A stretch of 64,000 bases of DNA from Leptolyngbya sp. FACHB-321 (GCF_014695975.1 NZ_JACJPI010000014.1:37788-101787); one strand, 5' to 3'; positions 1 through 9,635 are shown, counted from the stretch's first letter. Notes: generated from the letters alone by a model not told the origin. A program made the numbers and translations.

Positions 1-696
1 ATTGACGAGGGGGTAGATCAACAAATTCGGTTACTTTCCAATCTACCCCCCAAAGCTGCTGGTGTTGCTCCTTATGTGCGCCTATTCAACCTACGTTCAG
101 CAGCACCTGATCCAGATGATAGGGCACTACAGTCTCTTGATATTGAATCTAATGAAGAGTTTGTTACTACGGATATGCTGCTTCAAATTGTTGGCAGTAA
201 TGAACTTGTTAGTCGGATCAAGATGATGACACCAGGAATGAACGCAACACTTAAGCGTTATCAGATCAACTCAAAGTTGCGTATCGCTCACTTTCTGGCA
301 CAGGTCATCCACGAGAGCGGTGGCTTTCGATGGTTGCGAGAGCTTTGGGGACCAACAGAAGCTCAGGAATGGTATGAGGGTAGACGCGATTTAGGTAACA
401 ATCATCCCGGTGATGGTTTCCGTTTCAGAGGTCGAGGAATAATTCAGTTGACTGGTCGAGCTAACTACCAAAAGTTCTTTGATGAACTCGGAGTTGATGT
501 TGTCAGTAAGCCTGAATTAGTGGAGAACTTTCCACACGCTGTCTTAGCAGCAGGATGGTTTTGGAAGGGTAAAAGTATTAATGATCCAGCAGATCAAGAT
601 AATGTGCGTGAAGTAACGCGAAGAGTCAATGGTGGCTTTAATGGATTGGCAGAACGCATTGCGATCCTAGAGCGGGCCAAACTTGTCTTAAGTTAA
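1..696 (+). CDS. GH19 chitinase / endolysin-like protein, 3' part (gene begins before the window)
   Basis: The reading frame is open from base 1, so the 5' end lies outside the window; 231 codons are visible. The last ~150 residues look like the catalytic domain of glycoside hydrolase family 19, which cleaves beta-1,4 links in chitin or peptidoglycan. Visible landmarks are QVIHESGGF with the likely general-acid Glu, FRGRGIIQLTGRANYQKF, AAGWFWK and RRVNGGFNGL. These match small bacterial and phage-type GH19 lysozymes better than plant chitinases. The N-terminal ~80 visible residues are not recognised and may belong to a linker or another module. A cell-wall lytic role is inferred; a secretion signal cannot be judged because the start is missing. 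The next gene starts 82 bp downstream with its own strong ribosome binding site. Confidence 0.85.
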   Translation: MDEGVDQQIRLLSNLPPKAAGVAPYVRLFNLRSAAPDPDDRALQSLDIESNEEFVTTDMLLQIVGSNELVSRIKMMTPGMNATLKRYQINSKLRIAHFLAQVIHESGGFRWLRELWGPTEAQEWYEGRRDLGNNHPGDGFRFRGRGIIQLTGRANYQKFFDELGVDVVSKPELVENFPHAVLAAGWFWKGKSINDPADQDNVREVTRRVNGGFNGLAERIAILERAKLVLS

Positions 697-778
697 GAAC
701 CGCTATCACAGCAAGGCGCAAATCCTGAGCCTTATGACGGATTGACACTATAAGCAAAACAAGGAGGCTTTTTAGACC

Positions 779-1888
779 ATGAAATACAAGATAGGCACCT
801 TTTTAGGATTGGTTCTGTCTACAAGTCTGACTGTTACAGCCGCATATTGCCAAAATCCCCCAAGTTCTATTCCCTCTTCTACATCAAGTTCTGGTTTCAA
901 CGAAGGGGATGTCATTGATTACAGAAACGATGGTACAGGAAAAGTTATACCTATCAAACGTAAAGGAGGTGTACTTAAGGGTTTAGATACACCATACATT
1001 GGTGATCAAGAATTTTGGCTGGCACTGGGTATAACCGTCGCTGCTGGGATTTTAGGAGGGTTTGTTGCAGAATTAATTAATCTAAACGGCAACATTGAGC
1101 GACCTCATAAACCGAGTGATGATGAGTGGGCTGCGAGAGCTGCTGATACTAGCGGTCGCGATGCCAATTATAAAAATGTAATTGATTTAGGCATCTTTGC
1201 AAGATTGAGTATTGGTGGTCTAGCTGCTCCTGCAGCAATGGTCTTCTTGAAACCTGTCAGTGTCTTTGCTCTATTTGGCACGTCGGTAGTTGCTGGTTCA
1301 GCAGGTGCTGCCATCTTTATTGCTTTACAAGAGCGAATTAAAACAGTCATTGCTGAGCAACAAAAAGCTGTGGCTGTAGCTGTAGCTGAGAAAGAGAAAG
1401 AACATGCACAAGAACCAGCTAGGCAGGAGAAGTTGAAACAGAGCGCTCAGCTGCTCTTGATTAAATTAAACGAAGCTGCAACAAAGCTAGAAAAAATCGA
1501 GGAAGAACTGAGACGACAGTCAGAAACCAAATCAGAAAATTGCAACATCTTAATGTTTCAGAATGAGGCTGGTTTAAACCCAAATGACTTCAAAGAAGTA
1601 TGGAGCTTATTGAATGAAGTTAAAGGGGTCGATACACAAATAGGAGATAAAATTACTAAGCCTTTCAAAGTGCTAGAGCAGACGATAAATAGCTTGTCTA
1701 CATCCACAGAGGGTGAAGTTACCATCACAATTGGTAAAGGTAAGAAGCTTGATCTCGAAGTTCTCAATCAAGTGAAGAAGCACTTAAATGAAGCCAAAGG
1801 CGAGGTTAACGCCATAGCTGAAGATGAACTAATTTCCTTGACGGCTAAAACACCAACAAAACCCACCTTTCAGCCTGCATCCTCTTAA
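779..1888 (+). CDS. Secreted/membrane protein with two hydrophobic segments and a coiled coil, function unknown
   Basis: I do not recognise the family. The start is well supported by AAGGAGG at 762-768, though the spacing to the ATG is long. The protein has 369 residues. Residues 1-24 look like a signal peptide ending TAAYCQ. A Ser/Pro-rich stretch follows, then a hydrophobic segment near 80-103 (FWLALGITVAAGILGGFVAEL) and a second Ala/Gly-rich hydrophobic region near 140-185. From about 190 to 255 it is charged and heptad-like (KEKEHAQEPARQEKL), consistent with a coiled coil. The C-terminal third is polar and has no recognised motif. It is probably inner-membrane anchored with a periplasmic or cytoplasmic helical tail; topology is inferred. 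It follows a cell-wall hydrolase gene, but nothing shows they work together. Confidence 0.7.
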   Translation: MKYKIGTFLGLVLSTSLTVTAAYCQNPPSSIPSSTSSSGFNEGDVIDYRNDGTGKVIPIKRKGGVLKGLDTPYIGDQEFWLALGITVAAGILGGFVAELINLNGNIERPHKPSDDEWAARAADTSGRDANYKNVIDLGIFARLSIGGLAAPAAMVFLKPVSVFALFGTSVVAGSAGAAIFIALQERIKTVIAEQQKAVAVAVAEKEKEHAQEPARQEKLKQSAQLLLIKLNEAATKLEKIEEELRRQSETKSENCNILMFQNEAGLNPNDFKEVWSLLNEVKGVDTQIGDKITKPFKVLEQTINSLSTSTEGEVTITIGKGKKLDLEVLNQVKKHLNEAKGEVNAIAEDELISLTAKTPTKPTFQPASS

Positions 1889-2401
1889 TCATCCGTATAG
1901 TTTGCTGGCGCTCGTCTAGGTTAAGCTTACGTAGCTCTGTCATTAACCTACGGGAACTTGCCCATCTGCCTTGGTCGTTCCTCCAGTTCCTTAAAAGGCG
2001 TGATCGTATTTCTAGAAAACATATTAAGTAGGTAGCCTTAATTAATTGTAAGAAGGGGGGGTGGGGGCTTTGTCCTCATGCAAGGGGGGCAACCCCTACA
2101 TCCCCAAAAGCATCTCTGGTTTAATTACACCGAGCTACTTAGCTTTGGCGATCGCACTTGCTCAAGCTCCCCTGCGACTTGACTCAAGATTTTAGAGAAA
2201 GCAGTGGTGGAAAAATTCATTCACTCATCGGAAGATTTTAGTTAAGAAAAAACTCATCTCATTTTCAAGTTTTAATGATTTGCCCTATCGTTTCAATGTT
2301 TTGTGTGTTAATTCCAAGGATCTGAGTTTGCGTTTTAAGGATCTGAGTTCTCATTTCAGTAGATCCCACGCCCATTTTCATCCCCTTCATAGGCTAAAAG
2401 T
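1889..2401. other. Intergenic region without a convincing gene
   Basis: No frame here has protein-like composition. The region contains a G-rich run (GGGGGGGTGGGGG near 2056), followed by a short imperfect inverted repeat around 2082-2105 (CAAGGGGGGCAACCCC). It also holds the directly repeated AAGGATCTGAGTT listed separately. The promoter of the downstream hydrolase gene presumably lies in the last 150 bp. Confidence 0.5.
2316..2349 (+). repeat. Two direct AAGGATCTGAGTT repeats at 21-bp spacing upstream of the hydrolase gene
   Basis: AAGGATCTGAGTT occurs at 2316-2328 and again at 2337-2349, start to start 21 bp, close to two turns of the helix. A weaker AGTAGATCC follows at about 2359. The pair ends 52 bp before the ATG at 2402. 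The spacing suits a tandem regulator binding site, but this is inference; a chance duplication is equally possible. Confidence 0.35.
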
Positions 2402-3163
2402 ATGCCCAAAATCTCTGCTGGTGAACTCGAGGTTAACTATCAAATCAAAGGCGCAGGCGACCCTCTATTACTTGTCATTGGTCTCAGTTTCAGCCTCCTC
2501 GACTGGGGCACAGCCTTCCCTGAGCTTCTCGCTCAACACTACAAAGTGATTCTGTTTGACAACCGCGATGCAGGAGAGACCAGCCAATCTACCTATCCCT
2601 ACACGATCGCTCAAATGGCAGATGATGCCGCCAGTCTCCTCATTGCCCTAGGCGAACCCAAAGCTCACGTTTTCGGTGTCAGCATGGGTGGCATGATTGC
2701 CCAACACTTTGCCCTTAACCATGCTGACAAACTCAATAAACTGATACTTGGTTGTACAGCAGCGGGTGGCACTTGTAGCGAATTTGGCGATGCCAGTGGA
2801 TTATTGACGGGCAACATCCTCCCGTTGCTCTTCACCCCGGAGTTCACCCGCGATCATCAAACCGATTTGACAAAACTGCTTCAAATGACCACGCCATTCC
2901 ATAGTCAAGGGGGTACCTTACAACGGCAGCTTCAGGCAATGCATACCCACGATACCTGTAATCTGCTGAGCAAGATCACCGCACCCACACTAGTTATCAC
3001 TGGCGATCGCGATCCTGTCATACCCCCACAAAACAGCGGTTTTCTCGCTCAAAAAATTCCGGGTGCCCAGCAAGCAACAATCAAAAATGCGAGTCACGGC
3101 TTTTGCTTCAGCCATCCCAATGATACCGCTAGTGCTCTCATTAACTTTCTCCAACACCCTTAG
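2402..3163 (+). CDS. Alpha/beta hydrolase
   Basis: This is a 253-residue alpha/beta-hydrolase fold protein. The nucleophile elbow is GVSMGG with Ser94, the acid is Asp204 in GDRDPVIP, and the catalytic His is His232 in NASHGFCF. The oxyanion region near residue 27 and FDNRDAGETS near 52-61 match 3-oxoadipate enol-lactonase-like and general carboxylesterase-like hydrolases. The substrate cannot be told from sequence. No signal peptide is visible, so it is probably cytoplasmic. It starts at the ATG after a weak purine stretch (AGGCTAAAAGT). The next gene, an NTF2-like protein, begins 12 bp after its stop, so the two are almost certainly co-transcribed. Two 13-bp repeats upstream may be operators. 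Confidence 0.9.
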   Translation: MPKISAGELEVNYQIKGAGDPLLLVIGLSFSLLDWGTAFPELLAQHYKVILFDNRDAGETSQSTYPYTIAQMADDAASLLIALGEPKAHVFGVSMGGMIAQHFALNHADKLNKLILGCTAAGGTCSEFGDASGLLTGNILPLLFTPEFTRDHQTDLTKLLQMTTPFHSQGGTLQRQLQAMHTHDTCNLLSKITAPTLVITGDRDPVIPPQNSGFLAQKIPGAQQATIKNASHGFCFSHPNDTASALINFLQHP

Positions 3164-3175
3164 AGGGACAGACAT

Positions 3176-3604
3176 ATGAATGATGCCTTCACCAACTCCA
3201 AAACCATTGCTTCTGACCCGCTCATTCTGGAAACCTTTCAGGATTACGCTGAAGCCTTTGAAACCCTCGATCCTTCAGTCATTCTGCCGTTTTATCAGTA
3301 TCCCGCCATTCTGATCTCTGAACAAAAGCCAGTCAAAATCACAAATAAAATCATTGGCTGGGCAGCATTCAAAATCGCCATGACTAGGCTAAAACGGCGC
3401 GGCTACGATCATAGCAAGACTGAATCTCTGGAAGTCAGACAAGTGAGAGATAATCTCGCGATCATCACTGGAACAGTAATCCGGTACAAAAAAGATAACT
3501 CCGAACTGGAACGCTTCGACTTGAATTACACCCTACGTAAGGTCAAGAGTGACTGGAAGATCATAGTCGGTACTCTTCTAGAAGTTGCTGAGAAGTCAGC
3601 ATAA
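3176..3604 (+). CDS. NTF2-like / SnoaL-type small protein
   Basis: The 142-residue protein has the pattern of an NTF2-like alpha+beta cone fold: a helical first part (FQDYAEAFETLDPSVILPFY), then strands such as NLAIITGTVIRYKK and FDLNYTLRKVKSDWKIIVGT at the end. Such proteins are often small-molecule isomerases, cyclases or binding proteins; related DUF4440 proteins are common. The start is supported by GAGGGA eight bases before the ATG. It lies 12 bp behind the alpha/beta hydrolase gene, so the pair probably acts on the same small metabolite, although the metabolite is unknown. No signal peptide is seen. Confidence 0.75.
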   Translation: MNDAFTNSKTIASDPLILETFQDYAEAFETLDPSVILPFYQYPAILISEQKPVKITNKIIGWAAFKIAMTRLKRRGYDHSKTESLEVRQVRDNLAIITGTVIRYKKDNSELERFDLNYTLRKVKSDWKIIVGTLLEVAEKSA

Positions 3605-3824
3605 CGCTGGCAATTATTTATGGACTGAGAATCGCTAATGAAACAGTAGCGCTCACCCTCATTAGTAGGCGGGGCGCGATCTCACCCTCACTCTCCATTC
3701 CAAAAGTTACTGACAATTTGAGGACTGTGTCTATGCGTTTAGCATTTTGCAAGTGGTTGATATTTATAAGCAGCAAAGCATAACACGTCTCTCCGTAGGG
3801 TTAACCATTCAAATATTAAGAGCA

Positions 3825-4016
3825 ATGATGGCTATCACTATAAGTCCCAACGAGGTTTGTAAGTTGATTAGGTTTCTGGATCAATATGGCATCTCAAATA
3901 CGAATGACTATAAGTTCGTTCTTGATCCAAGTTTTAGAGGTCTCAACTTAAAGGTTGATCTAAGCGTTACGTATCTACCTCAAAAAAAGACGCTTACAGT
4001 TACTCTCGATCCTTGA
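3825..4016 (+). CDS. Small hypothetical protein
   Basis: Not recognised. From the ATG at 3825 the product has 63 residues (MMAITISPNEVCKLIRFL at the start). It has a predicted helix followed by strands ending KVDLSVTYLPQKKTLTVTL, a pattern resembling a small alpha-beta protein. The frame stays open upstream to 3747, but that extension has no ribosome site and poorer composition. The gene stands alone between the hydrolase pair and tRNA-Ala. It could also be a chance frame, but the ordered alternation of hydrophobic residues in the last 30 codons favours a real gene. Confidence 0.4.
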   Translation: MMAITISPNEVCKLIRFLDQYGISNTNDYKFVLDPSFRGLNLKVDLSVTYLPQKKTLTVTLDP

Positions 4017-4380
4017 TAAATTTGTAGCAAAAGCATAAAGCTTATTTACAGGAGCAAGGTATAGACAATGACACGATGTCTTTCTAAGCCTTTGATTCTG
4101 GTGAGTTCCGCTCTAAGATCAAACACGGAACCTTGAACCTCGTGAGATCAATCGGTCTTTTAGCTAGTGGCACTGAGCGCATTCTGACTAGAGGTGGATG
4201 AGTAGCAGCCACAGCTAGAGCGGACGATCACCGTTCTCTAACCTCCTAAAATTACTTGACTCATGGCAGGTAATAATAAGCCATCCACCTGCCGCTTAGG
4301 AATTCAGGCATTCTCCTGCCGTACTGGCAAGACTGGACTCAAAGTGACACATTGAATTTCTCATTAAAAATTACGAGGTA
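4017..4380. other. Intergenic region
   Basis: I see no gene here. The stretch lies between a small hypothetical gene and tRNA-Ala, which is read in the opposite direction. It has short AT-rich patches but no clear hairpin terminator and no extended repeat. Confidence 0.5.
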
Positions 4381-4453
<73 letters not shown>

Positions 4454-4575
4454 CGATGTGTTCCTTATGATGCCTTGAGAGTTAGCATTCGTCAAGCAAA
4501 CGTTTAACTTCAAACCATCTTTTTCATTGTACGCCTGATCGCGCTAGAGTTTGTGTAAGTTCGCTATGTGCTTTT

Positions 4576-5688
4576 ATGACTGATACTCCTCAAAATTTTT
4601 CCCAGCCTCACTCTCAATCTGATGTAGACGTAGAGAGTCTACTACAGTCGCTACGGCGTAAGGAAGGCACGTGGGTCGAGTGGGGGCAGGCGTGTCAGAC
4701 TTTGCAAAAAGCAGGCTACAGTCCTCAGGCAATTTTTGAAGCGACTGGGTTTGAGCCGGTTCAGCAGAACCAGATTATCGTTGGTGGTCAGGTGTTTACT
4801 AGTGCCGTCAGTGCTGGGATAACTGATGCTGTTAGGACTCATTTTGAGCGAAAAGGCAGCGATCTGCTGTACGAGTTCCGAATCTTGACGCAGCCAGAGC
4901 GGGCAGCAGCAGCAACCTTAGCAGCCGAAAAGGGGATTGATGTGGATGAGGCACGGGATGTTGCCAAAGCCATTAAAGATTTTTCGCGGCTTGGTACTGT
5001 GCCAGAAGGTTTTACGACTCATGTAGGCGACGCGATCGCCTATCAATGCTGGAAGCTAGCACGCCAAAAGGCAGATTTACAAGAACGCTCTCGCTTTATT
5101 GCTAGAGGGCTGCGATTTGTCCATAGCGATGAGGCGCGTAAACAGATTGAGCGCCTGTTGACCGATTTCAGCGTTGTGCCGACTGCAACAGCACCATTGC
5201 TCCCGGTGTACCGTTTAGAAGCGGATGAAGATTTGCCGCGAGTCCTTCCGGTGGTTGGCAAGCTGCCGCTTACAAAAGCCGATCTTCAGGCAGTGCCTAT
5301 GGTTGATGCTATTCAACCGTTTGGCATTGTGAAGTTTGAGGGGGCTGCGGCTTGGGTACCTGTACCCGGTTGGCAGGTAATTTTGATGGCAACTGACCCG
5401 GTTGTACTTTTGTGCGACAGCCAAATGTTTCCGGTGCCGCTGCCTGGTAAGCAAGGGGATGTGCTGGTTATAGTGGATCGGGCACAGCGGGAGTGGCGGA
5501 ACGATCGCTACTTCATTGTTGAAGAAGCAGACCAGATCCAGATCAAATGGTCTGAGCTGCCGCCCGATGAGCCTTTATTAGGCGAAGTCATTCTCATCAT
5601 GCGACCGAAAAAGATTCTGGATGAGAATTATACAAAGGACTACTTTGGACGCAGACCAGGTTATGACGGTTGGCAAACGGATGAATAA
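4576..5688 (+). CDS. raf1: RuBisCO accumulation factor 1 (Raf1)
   Basis: The 370-residue product matches the Raf1 family of cyanobacteria and plants. Raf1 is a dimeric chaperone that receives RbcL dimers from chaperonin and brackets them until RbcS displaces it, giving the L8S8 holoenzyme. The N-terminal alpha-helical domain spans about residues 20-205, including SLLQSLRRKEGTWVEWGQAC and ATGFEPVQQNQI. The all-beta dimerisation domain follows at about 215-350 (KLPLTKADLQAVPMVDAIQP and later). Length is close to the usual ~360. It is cytosolic and acts near carboxysome assembly. No rbc genes lie nearby, as is usual for raf1. The start ATG is preceded by TTCGCTATGTGCTTTT without a strong Shine-Dalgarno; the first ~18 residues are a polar tail. 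Confidence 0.93.
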   Translation: MTDTPQNFSQPHSQSDVDVESLLQSLRRKEGTWVEWGQACQTLQKAGYSPQAIFEATGFEPVQQNQIIVGGQVFTSAVSAGITDAVRTHFERKGSDLLYEFRILTQPERAAAATLAAEKGIDVDEARDVAKAIKDFSRLGTVPEGFTTHVGDAIAYQCWKLARQKADLQERSRFIARGLRFVHSDEARKQIERLLTDFSVVPTATAPLLPVYRLEADEDLPRVLPVVGKLPLTKADLQAVPMVDAIQPFGIVKFEGAAAWVPVPGWQVILMATDPVVLLCDSQMFPVPLPGKQGDVLVIVDRAQREWRNDRYFIVEEADQIQIKWSELPPDEPLLGEVILIMRPKKILDENYTKDYFGRRPGYDGWQTDE

Positions 5689-5710
5689 GTAATTATGCGT
5701 CTCGAATGAC

Positions 5711-7588
5711 TCACTGTTTGCAGCGATAGAGTTGATACGGAATACCTAATCGGTAAAAGCGATCGCGATCAAGCACGCAGCCGATTGAACTTCCTGCTGA
5801 ATGCAGCATGGAAAGTGTGGGTGGAAACTCGTTTCGCTTGAGACCGGGTGCAACCATCCAGAAAGCAAAGGGAGACTGCAGAGGCTGTTTGAGTCTTGCC
5901 AGATTTTCCCAGACATAGGTGTAGCTGGGTTGCTGTAGACGATCGTCTACTTGTGTACCCGTTGTCTCTGCGGGACGCACTTTCGGTAGAAAAGTGAAGT
6001 AGTGGCGTGAGTCTGTGCCAGGGCGATCGCCAGTCTGCCCCTTGAGAGCAAGCGCAAAACTTAGACCCAGTGCTACCTCCTGCAAATCGCCGTATGCCAT
6101 GCCCATTAAAAGCGGTGTCTCGGCTGTAGTCTGAACGTTTTTGGCAACCTGATCAGGCTGATACGGTTTCAAAAACACCAGATTTGAAACTACCAACGTG
6201 CTGCTGAGTACGCCCACTAGTAGCACTGCCCATGTTAGAGTATGGCGCGGTAAACGTGCTGCATGCCGTTCTGCGAGCGTGTCAGATGGGTCGCTCTGTC
6301 CTGCTATATCGCTGTGGTGGTTACTCTTCACACTGCCTTTCTGCCTGCCTCGACTGGGTTGAGCCAGACAGGCTCCCAGCAACGCACAGATGGCTGGAAA
6401 GTACAAGAAGTTATAACGTGGCACCGACGTAATATCTTTGCCGAGAATGTAGACGATCGCCAAAAATTCCAGCAATACACACAGGACGAAGACAGCCAGC
6501 AATCGCGTTGCCAGATGTGTGTCGGGGGTACTCCAGAGTTGTGCGAAGCGTCCCGACACTTGCCATAATAGCCAGACACTAAACAGCACCATCAATACCA
6601 CCATCAAGGTAGCTAGCCAACCGGGTTGCTTTTCCACCGGGAGCGCGATCGCCATCAAAATCCAGCCGATGGGTAACTGATAGAGCGGTGCGATCGTGTC
6701 CATCCAATCTGGCTCAAAGGGCTTCATCCAGTTGGTTTCAGGACGACTGATGTGGCTGAGAAAGGTTGGCAACCAGGGTAGATAGGTGAGACAGATGCCC
6801 GTCGCGGCAAGCGCCACAGCAAGGAACGCACGACGTGGATGGAGATAGAGCGTACGAGCTGTGGTGTGTGGGGCATCCGGGGAGCGATGAAGCGTGGGAA
6901 GCGCTTTAAAGGTCAGAATATTAATGAGCAGGGTTGCAACCTGAGCAACAAACGCCAGCAAAAAGAAATAGTGGACGTAGAAGCCGATGCTGTTGACAAC
7001 CATCCAGCCGACCCAAACACCAAGGCGAATACGACGGTGATACAAGTCAGTCTGCATCTGATACAGCCCCAAAAGCGCCAGAATGACTAGCAGCATGGGT
7101 AAGGTGTAGTGGCGGGCTTCTTGCGACAGGTACACCGCGAACGGAGAAACAGCCATAACCATTGCCCCTGTTAACCCTGCTGCGGGCGAAAAGGCAATGC
7201 GGTTGAGTTGATAAACAGCGGCGATCGACACTACTCCAATCAACGCCGGTAAAGCTCGCAGCTTCCAGACCCATGACAGTGGCAGCGTCTGCGTCCACCG
7301 TAGCCAGTCATGCATCCAGCAAAAAAATAGCGGTGGATGCACCGATTGGCTAGAGATCGTTTGAGCAATTTGAGCGCAGCTTGTCTCTGGATTCAGCGTA
7401 AACACTCGTTCTAATACTGATAGCGAAAACGCTTCGTTTAGAGGCACCTCATAATAGTTGCGTCCCAAACTAAACAGAGCCGTAATCACCTCATCTAACC
7501 AGACAGGTTTTAGATCCAGATTCCAGAAGCGCAGTATGGCTCCCAGAAGGATGATCCCTACCAAAAGCAGGTAATGTCGAGATTTCAT
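5711..7588 (-). CDS. GT39-type membrane glycosyltransferase
   Basis: The product of about 625 residues is a polytopic membrane protein with 10-12 hydrophobic segments. It resembles the dolichyl-phosphate-mannose mannosyltransferase / ArnT family (GT39/GT83, PMT_2). The key landmark is NLDLKPVWLDEVITAL near residue 25-40, which carries the Asp-Glu pair of the first periplasmic loop that binds the polyprenyl-phosphate sugar. SVHPPLFFCWMHDWLRW and SQEARHY follow, both characteristic of this fold. It probably transfers a sugar from a lipid carrier to a cell-surface acceptor; the substrate is not known. I chose the ATG at 7588; a TTG 12 bases further upstream is also possible. It converges with raf1, leaving 22 bp between stops. 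Confidence 0.85.
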   Translation of the reverse strand: MKSRHYLLLVGIILLGAILRFWNLDLKPVWLDEVITALFSLGRNYYEVPLNEAFSLSVLERVFTLNPETSCAQIAQTISSQSVHPPLFFCWMHDWLRWTQTLPLSWVWKLRALPALIGVVSIAAVYQLNRIAFSPAAGLTGAMVMAVSPFAVYLSQEARHYTLPMLLVILALLGLYQMQTDLYHRRIRLGVWVGWMVVNSIGFYVHYFFLLAFVAQVATLLINILTFKALPTLHRSPDAPHTTARTLYLHPRRAFLAVALAATGICLTYLPWLPTFLSHISRPETNWMKPFEPDWMDTIAPLYQLPIGWILMAIALPVEKQPGWLATLMVVLMVLFSVWLLWQVSGRFAQLWSTPDTHLATRLLAVFVLCVLLEFLAIVYILGKDITSVPRYNFLYFPAICALLGACLAQPSRGRQKGSVKSNHHSDIAGQSDPSDTLAERHAARLPRHTLTWAVLLVGVLSSTLVVSNLVFLKPYQPDQVAKNVQTTAETPLLMGMAYGDLQEVALGLSFALALKGQTGDRPGTDSRHYFTFLPKVRPAETTGTQVDDRLQQPSYTYVWENLARLKQPLQSPFAFWMVAPGLKRNEFPPTLSMLHSAGSSIGCVLDRDRFYRLGIPYQLYRCKQ

Positions 7589-7888
7589 GATGCTATTCAA
7601 TCATGTCCAGAGCATCCACAATACGTGATTCAGTTGCGCGATCGTCATCCACTCAGCACCTTTCTCGTTGCAGTAGAGACGATCACTCCAGGGGGAAGGG
7701 CATTCAACCAACTACTGATGGCGACAGAATTGGTCTTCTATAAAGTTTTTGCGTGGTGAAGATGTAGGCATTCCTCATCGATTCGACTTCCGTTCTTTCA
7801 GGCACTACAATGTGTCTGAGGTTGAAGCGTTCTCTTCACTTAAAAAATTCTCACTCCAAGTTAGCATCAGCTTACTGACGACAAACCA
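7589..7888. other. Intergenic region between divergent genes
   Basis: This stretch separates the minus-strand glycosyltransferase from the plus-strand XRE regulator, so it must hold promoters for both. I see no strong consensus boxes and no repeat. Short open frames within it have no protein-like features. Confidence 0.4.
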
Positions 7889-8326
7889 ATGCCAGCACGG
7901 TTGCAAATCAAAGCAGAAGACTGTTCACCCTTAGGGCAAGCCATTCTTCAATATCTGGAAGAGCAGGGGATCAGCATGAACCGTCTGGCGGAACTGTCTG
8001 GTATTCCGCAACCGCGTTTGCGAGGGGCTTGCTTTAAGGGCACCTGTCCCACGCCTGAAACTTTGAGAAAATTGGCTAGAGTGATGGGAAAACATCATTT
8101 AGAGCTGTACACCCTGGCGTACGAAGGCAGAATTGAGCCTCTCCCAGAGGATGCAGCGGATATCTCCCTGGATTTATTGATGCGAGAACTGTTCGAGACA
8201 GCTAGAGAATTAGACTTAACAGCACCGATCGTTCGCCCTTCTAAAGCCAAAATCCGTAAAGCACTCTTAGAACTAGGGTTTCGTGCAGAACCTACTGCTA
8301 CCACAAGCCAATTTGAGGCAGGCTAG
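7889..8326 (+). CDS. XRE-family helix-turn-helix protein
   Basis: The product has 145 residues with an N-terminal Cro/CI-type helix-turn-helix at about residues 12-70. The pattern ILQYLEEQGISMNRLAELSG...PETLRKLARVMG shows the recognition region and the trailing helix typical of XRE proteins. A Cys is present in the central turn (ACFKGTC). The C-terminal half (DISLDLLMRELFETARELDL) is helical and may mediate dimerisation. The start is the ATG at 7889; an upstream continuation is rejected because it lacks HTH-like sequence. It probably acts as a transcription regulator, target unknown. It is monocistronic and followed by a convergent cpcG with a shared hairpin terminator. Confidence 0.8.
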   Translation: MPARLQIKAEDCSPLGQAILQYLEEQGISMNRLAELSGIPQPRLRGACFKGTCPTPETLRKLARVMGKHHLELYTLAYEGRIEPLPEDAADISLDLLMRELFETARELDLTAPIVRPSKAKIRKALLELGFRAEPTATTSQFEAG

Positions 8327-8548
8327 CTACTTATATTAGCTAGGCGTAATTTTTATAAGATGCATTGAGACTTCGGCGTAAGCTTTCGACCTGAGCGCTC
8401 AAGCTGAAGGGCGCTCAGTTGAACGCGAAGTCGAAATGCTCTCAGTTCTGTGTATCGGCGGGTTGATTGCAGTCAAAACCCAGTCTCTCAGTAGTGCTTA
8501 GTTAAACCCTCATCGCCTACTTAGCCATTTAGTAGGGTTAAAGCAAAT

Positions 8549-8598
8549 AAAAAAGAGCGTGTGCCATGTCAGATTAGGGATGGCTCACACTCTTTTTA
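8549..8598 (-). terminator. Intrinsic terminator, probably shared by cpcG and the convergent XRE gene
   Basis: On the minus strand AGAGTGTGAGCCAT pairs with ATGGCACACGCTCT, with one mismatch and one G-U pair, closing a 12-base loop. T-runs follow on both strands (TTTTTTATT on minus, TTTTTAG on plus), so it can work in both directions. It lies 27 bp beyond the cpcG stop. Confidence 0.8.
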
Positions 8599-8624
8599 GT
8601 ACTGATCAGACGATAATTCAGTGT

Positions 8625-9380
8625 TTATCGACGACGATAAGGCACTGCTTTCTCGATGTCGATATTGCTGGATGAAATTTGCTGCGGCGGGTTGCCTTTT
8701 GGATTGATACCCCGTGCCATGTCAAGGAACAGTGCTGGGCTGCCGGCTTTGGGCTTTTTGTCTTGAGGGACATAGCTGCGAACCGTTGTTTGCCAGATGA
8801 TTTGTGGGAAACCAAGTTTAGCGCGATGGTAGGCATCATAGCGAGGAGACTTGATATTGAAGGGTCGTTCACCCTCAGTGCGACTGGGCAAGACACGACG
8901 ACGCTGATAGGGAAGCGTATCGTACCCAAAGGCTGAAAGGTACTCTTCACTATTAAGAAGCTCGTCTACAAAGCCGACGATACCTTTGGTTGCTACCACG
9001 ATCGACCAGGCAATCTTTTCCTTATCACCATAGACATCACGACCGAGAACCCGTTGCACAGTTTGCTCAACAAAGCGGTAATTGTTGTTAAGTTCATAGA
9101 AACTGCGTCGATAGGTATCGGAAAGCAGCAAACCGCGAACAAAATCGCGAACGGAAATATTACCGTTGCGGAGTTGCGATTCTAAAGCGCTCTCACGATC
9201 GACAGCAAACGCATGGAAAAAAAGCTGACGGTATGCAGCTTCAATCAACGCATCTAAATCTGTAGAAGAAAGCAGGTTATCTGTAGAGAAGATCCTGGGC
9301 TGCTCTTCTCCAGGAACCTCGTAGCTTGCCACGCGCTGATTTTGGCTAACGGGGGAATATTCTAAAAGAGGAATTGTCAC
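8625..9380 (-). CDS. cpcG: Phycobilisome rod-core linker polypeptide CpcG
   Basis: The 251-residue product is a CpcG-type linker that joins phycocyanin rods to the allophycocyanin core on the thylakoid surface. It starts [17 protein letters not shown], the classic CpcG N terminus. The linker domain (PF00427-type) spans about residues 20-180, with [30 protein letters not shown] and [20 protein letters not shown]. The C terminus is short and basic (KAVPYRRR) with no hydrophobic helix, so it is the core-attached CpcG1 type rather than membrane CpcL. It is separated from cpcBA. The upstream region 9381-9635 should hold the promoter. The intrinsic terminator just downstream makes it monocistronic. 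Confidence 0.95.
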   Translation of the reverse strand: MTIPLLEYSPVSQNQRVASYEVPGEEQPRIFSTDNLLSSTDLDALIEAAYRQLFFHAFAVDRESALESQLRNGNISVRDFVRGLLLSDTYRRSFYELNNNYRFVEQTVQRVLGRDVYGDKEKIAWSIVVATKGIVGFVDELLNSEEYLSAFGYDTLPYQRRRVLPSRTEGERPFNIKSPRYDAYHRAKLGFPQIIWQTTVRSYVPQDKKPKAGSPALFLDMARGINPKGNPPQQISSSNIDIEKAVPYRRR

Positions 9381-9635
9381 GCCTGTAAATCTCCCTTTTT
9401 CTTACGAAATCTTACAAAGACATCCTCAATCATATAGGGCGGTGGTCAGCATTATTCGCTTTAGTCTGATAAACATTACATAACTTAAACTGGCGTGGTG
9501 TAAGGCTTGAACGCTTTTCGCTCTACCGCGTGCTGCCAGTTGATCACCTAGTTGATCGTTTTAACAAAACGATGACTCAAGGACCTGCGATCGACCTCCG
9601 ACTACTGCCTTGTCGGACATCATTCTGTGATTTTC

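Noticed and set aside
2280..2549. An 89-codon frame overlapping the hydrolase start
   Set aside because: It overlaps a clear alpha/beta hydrolase gene in another frame and has no protein-like features of its own.
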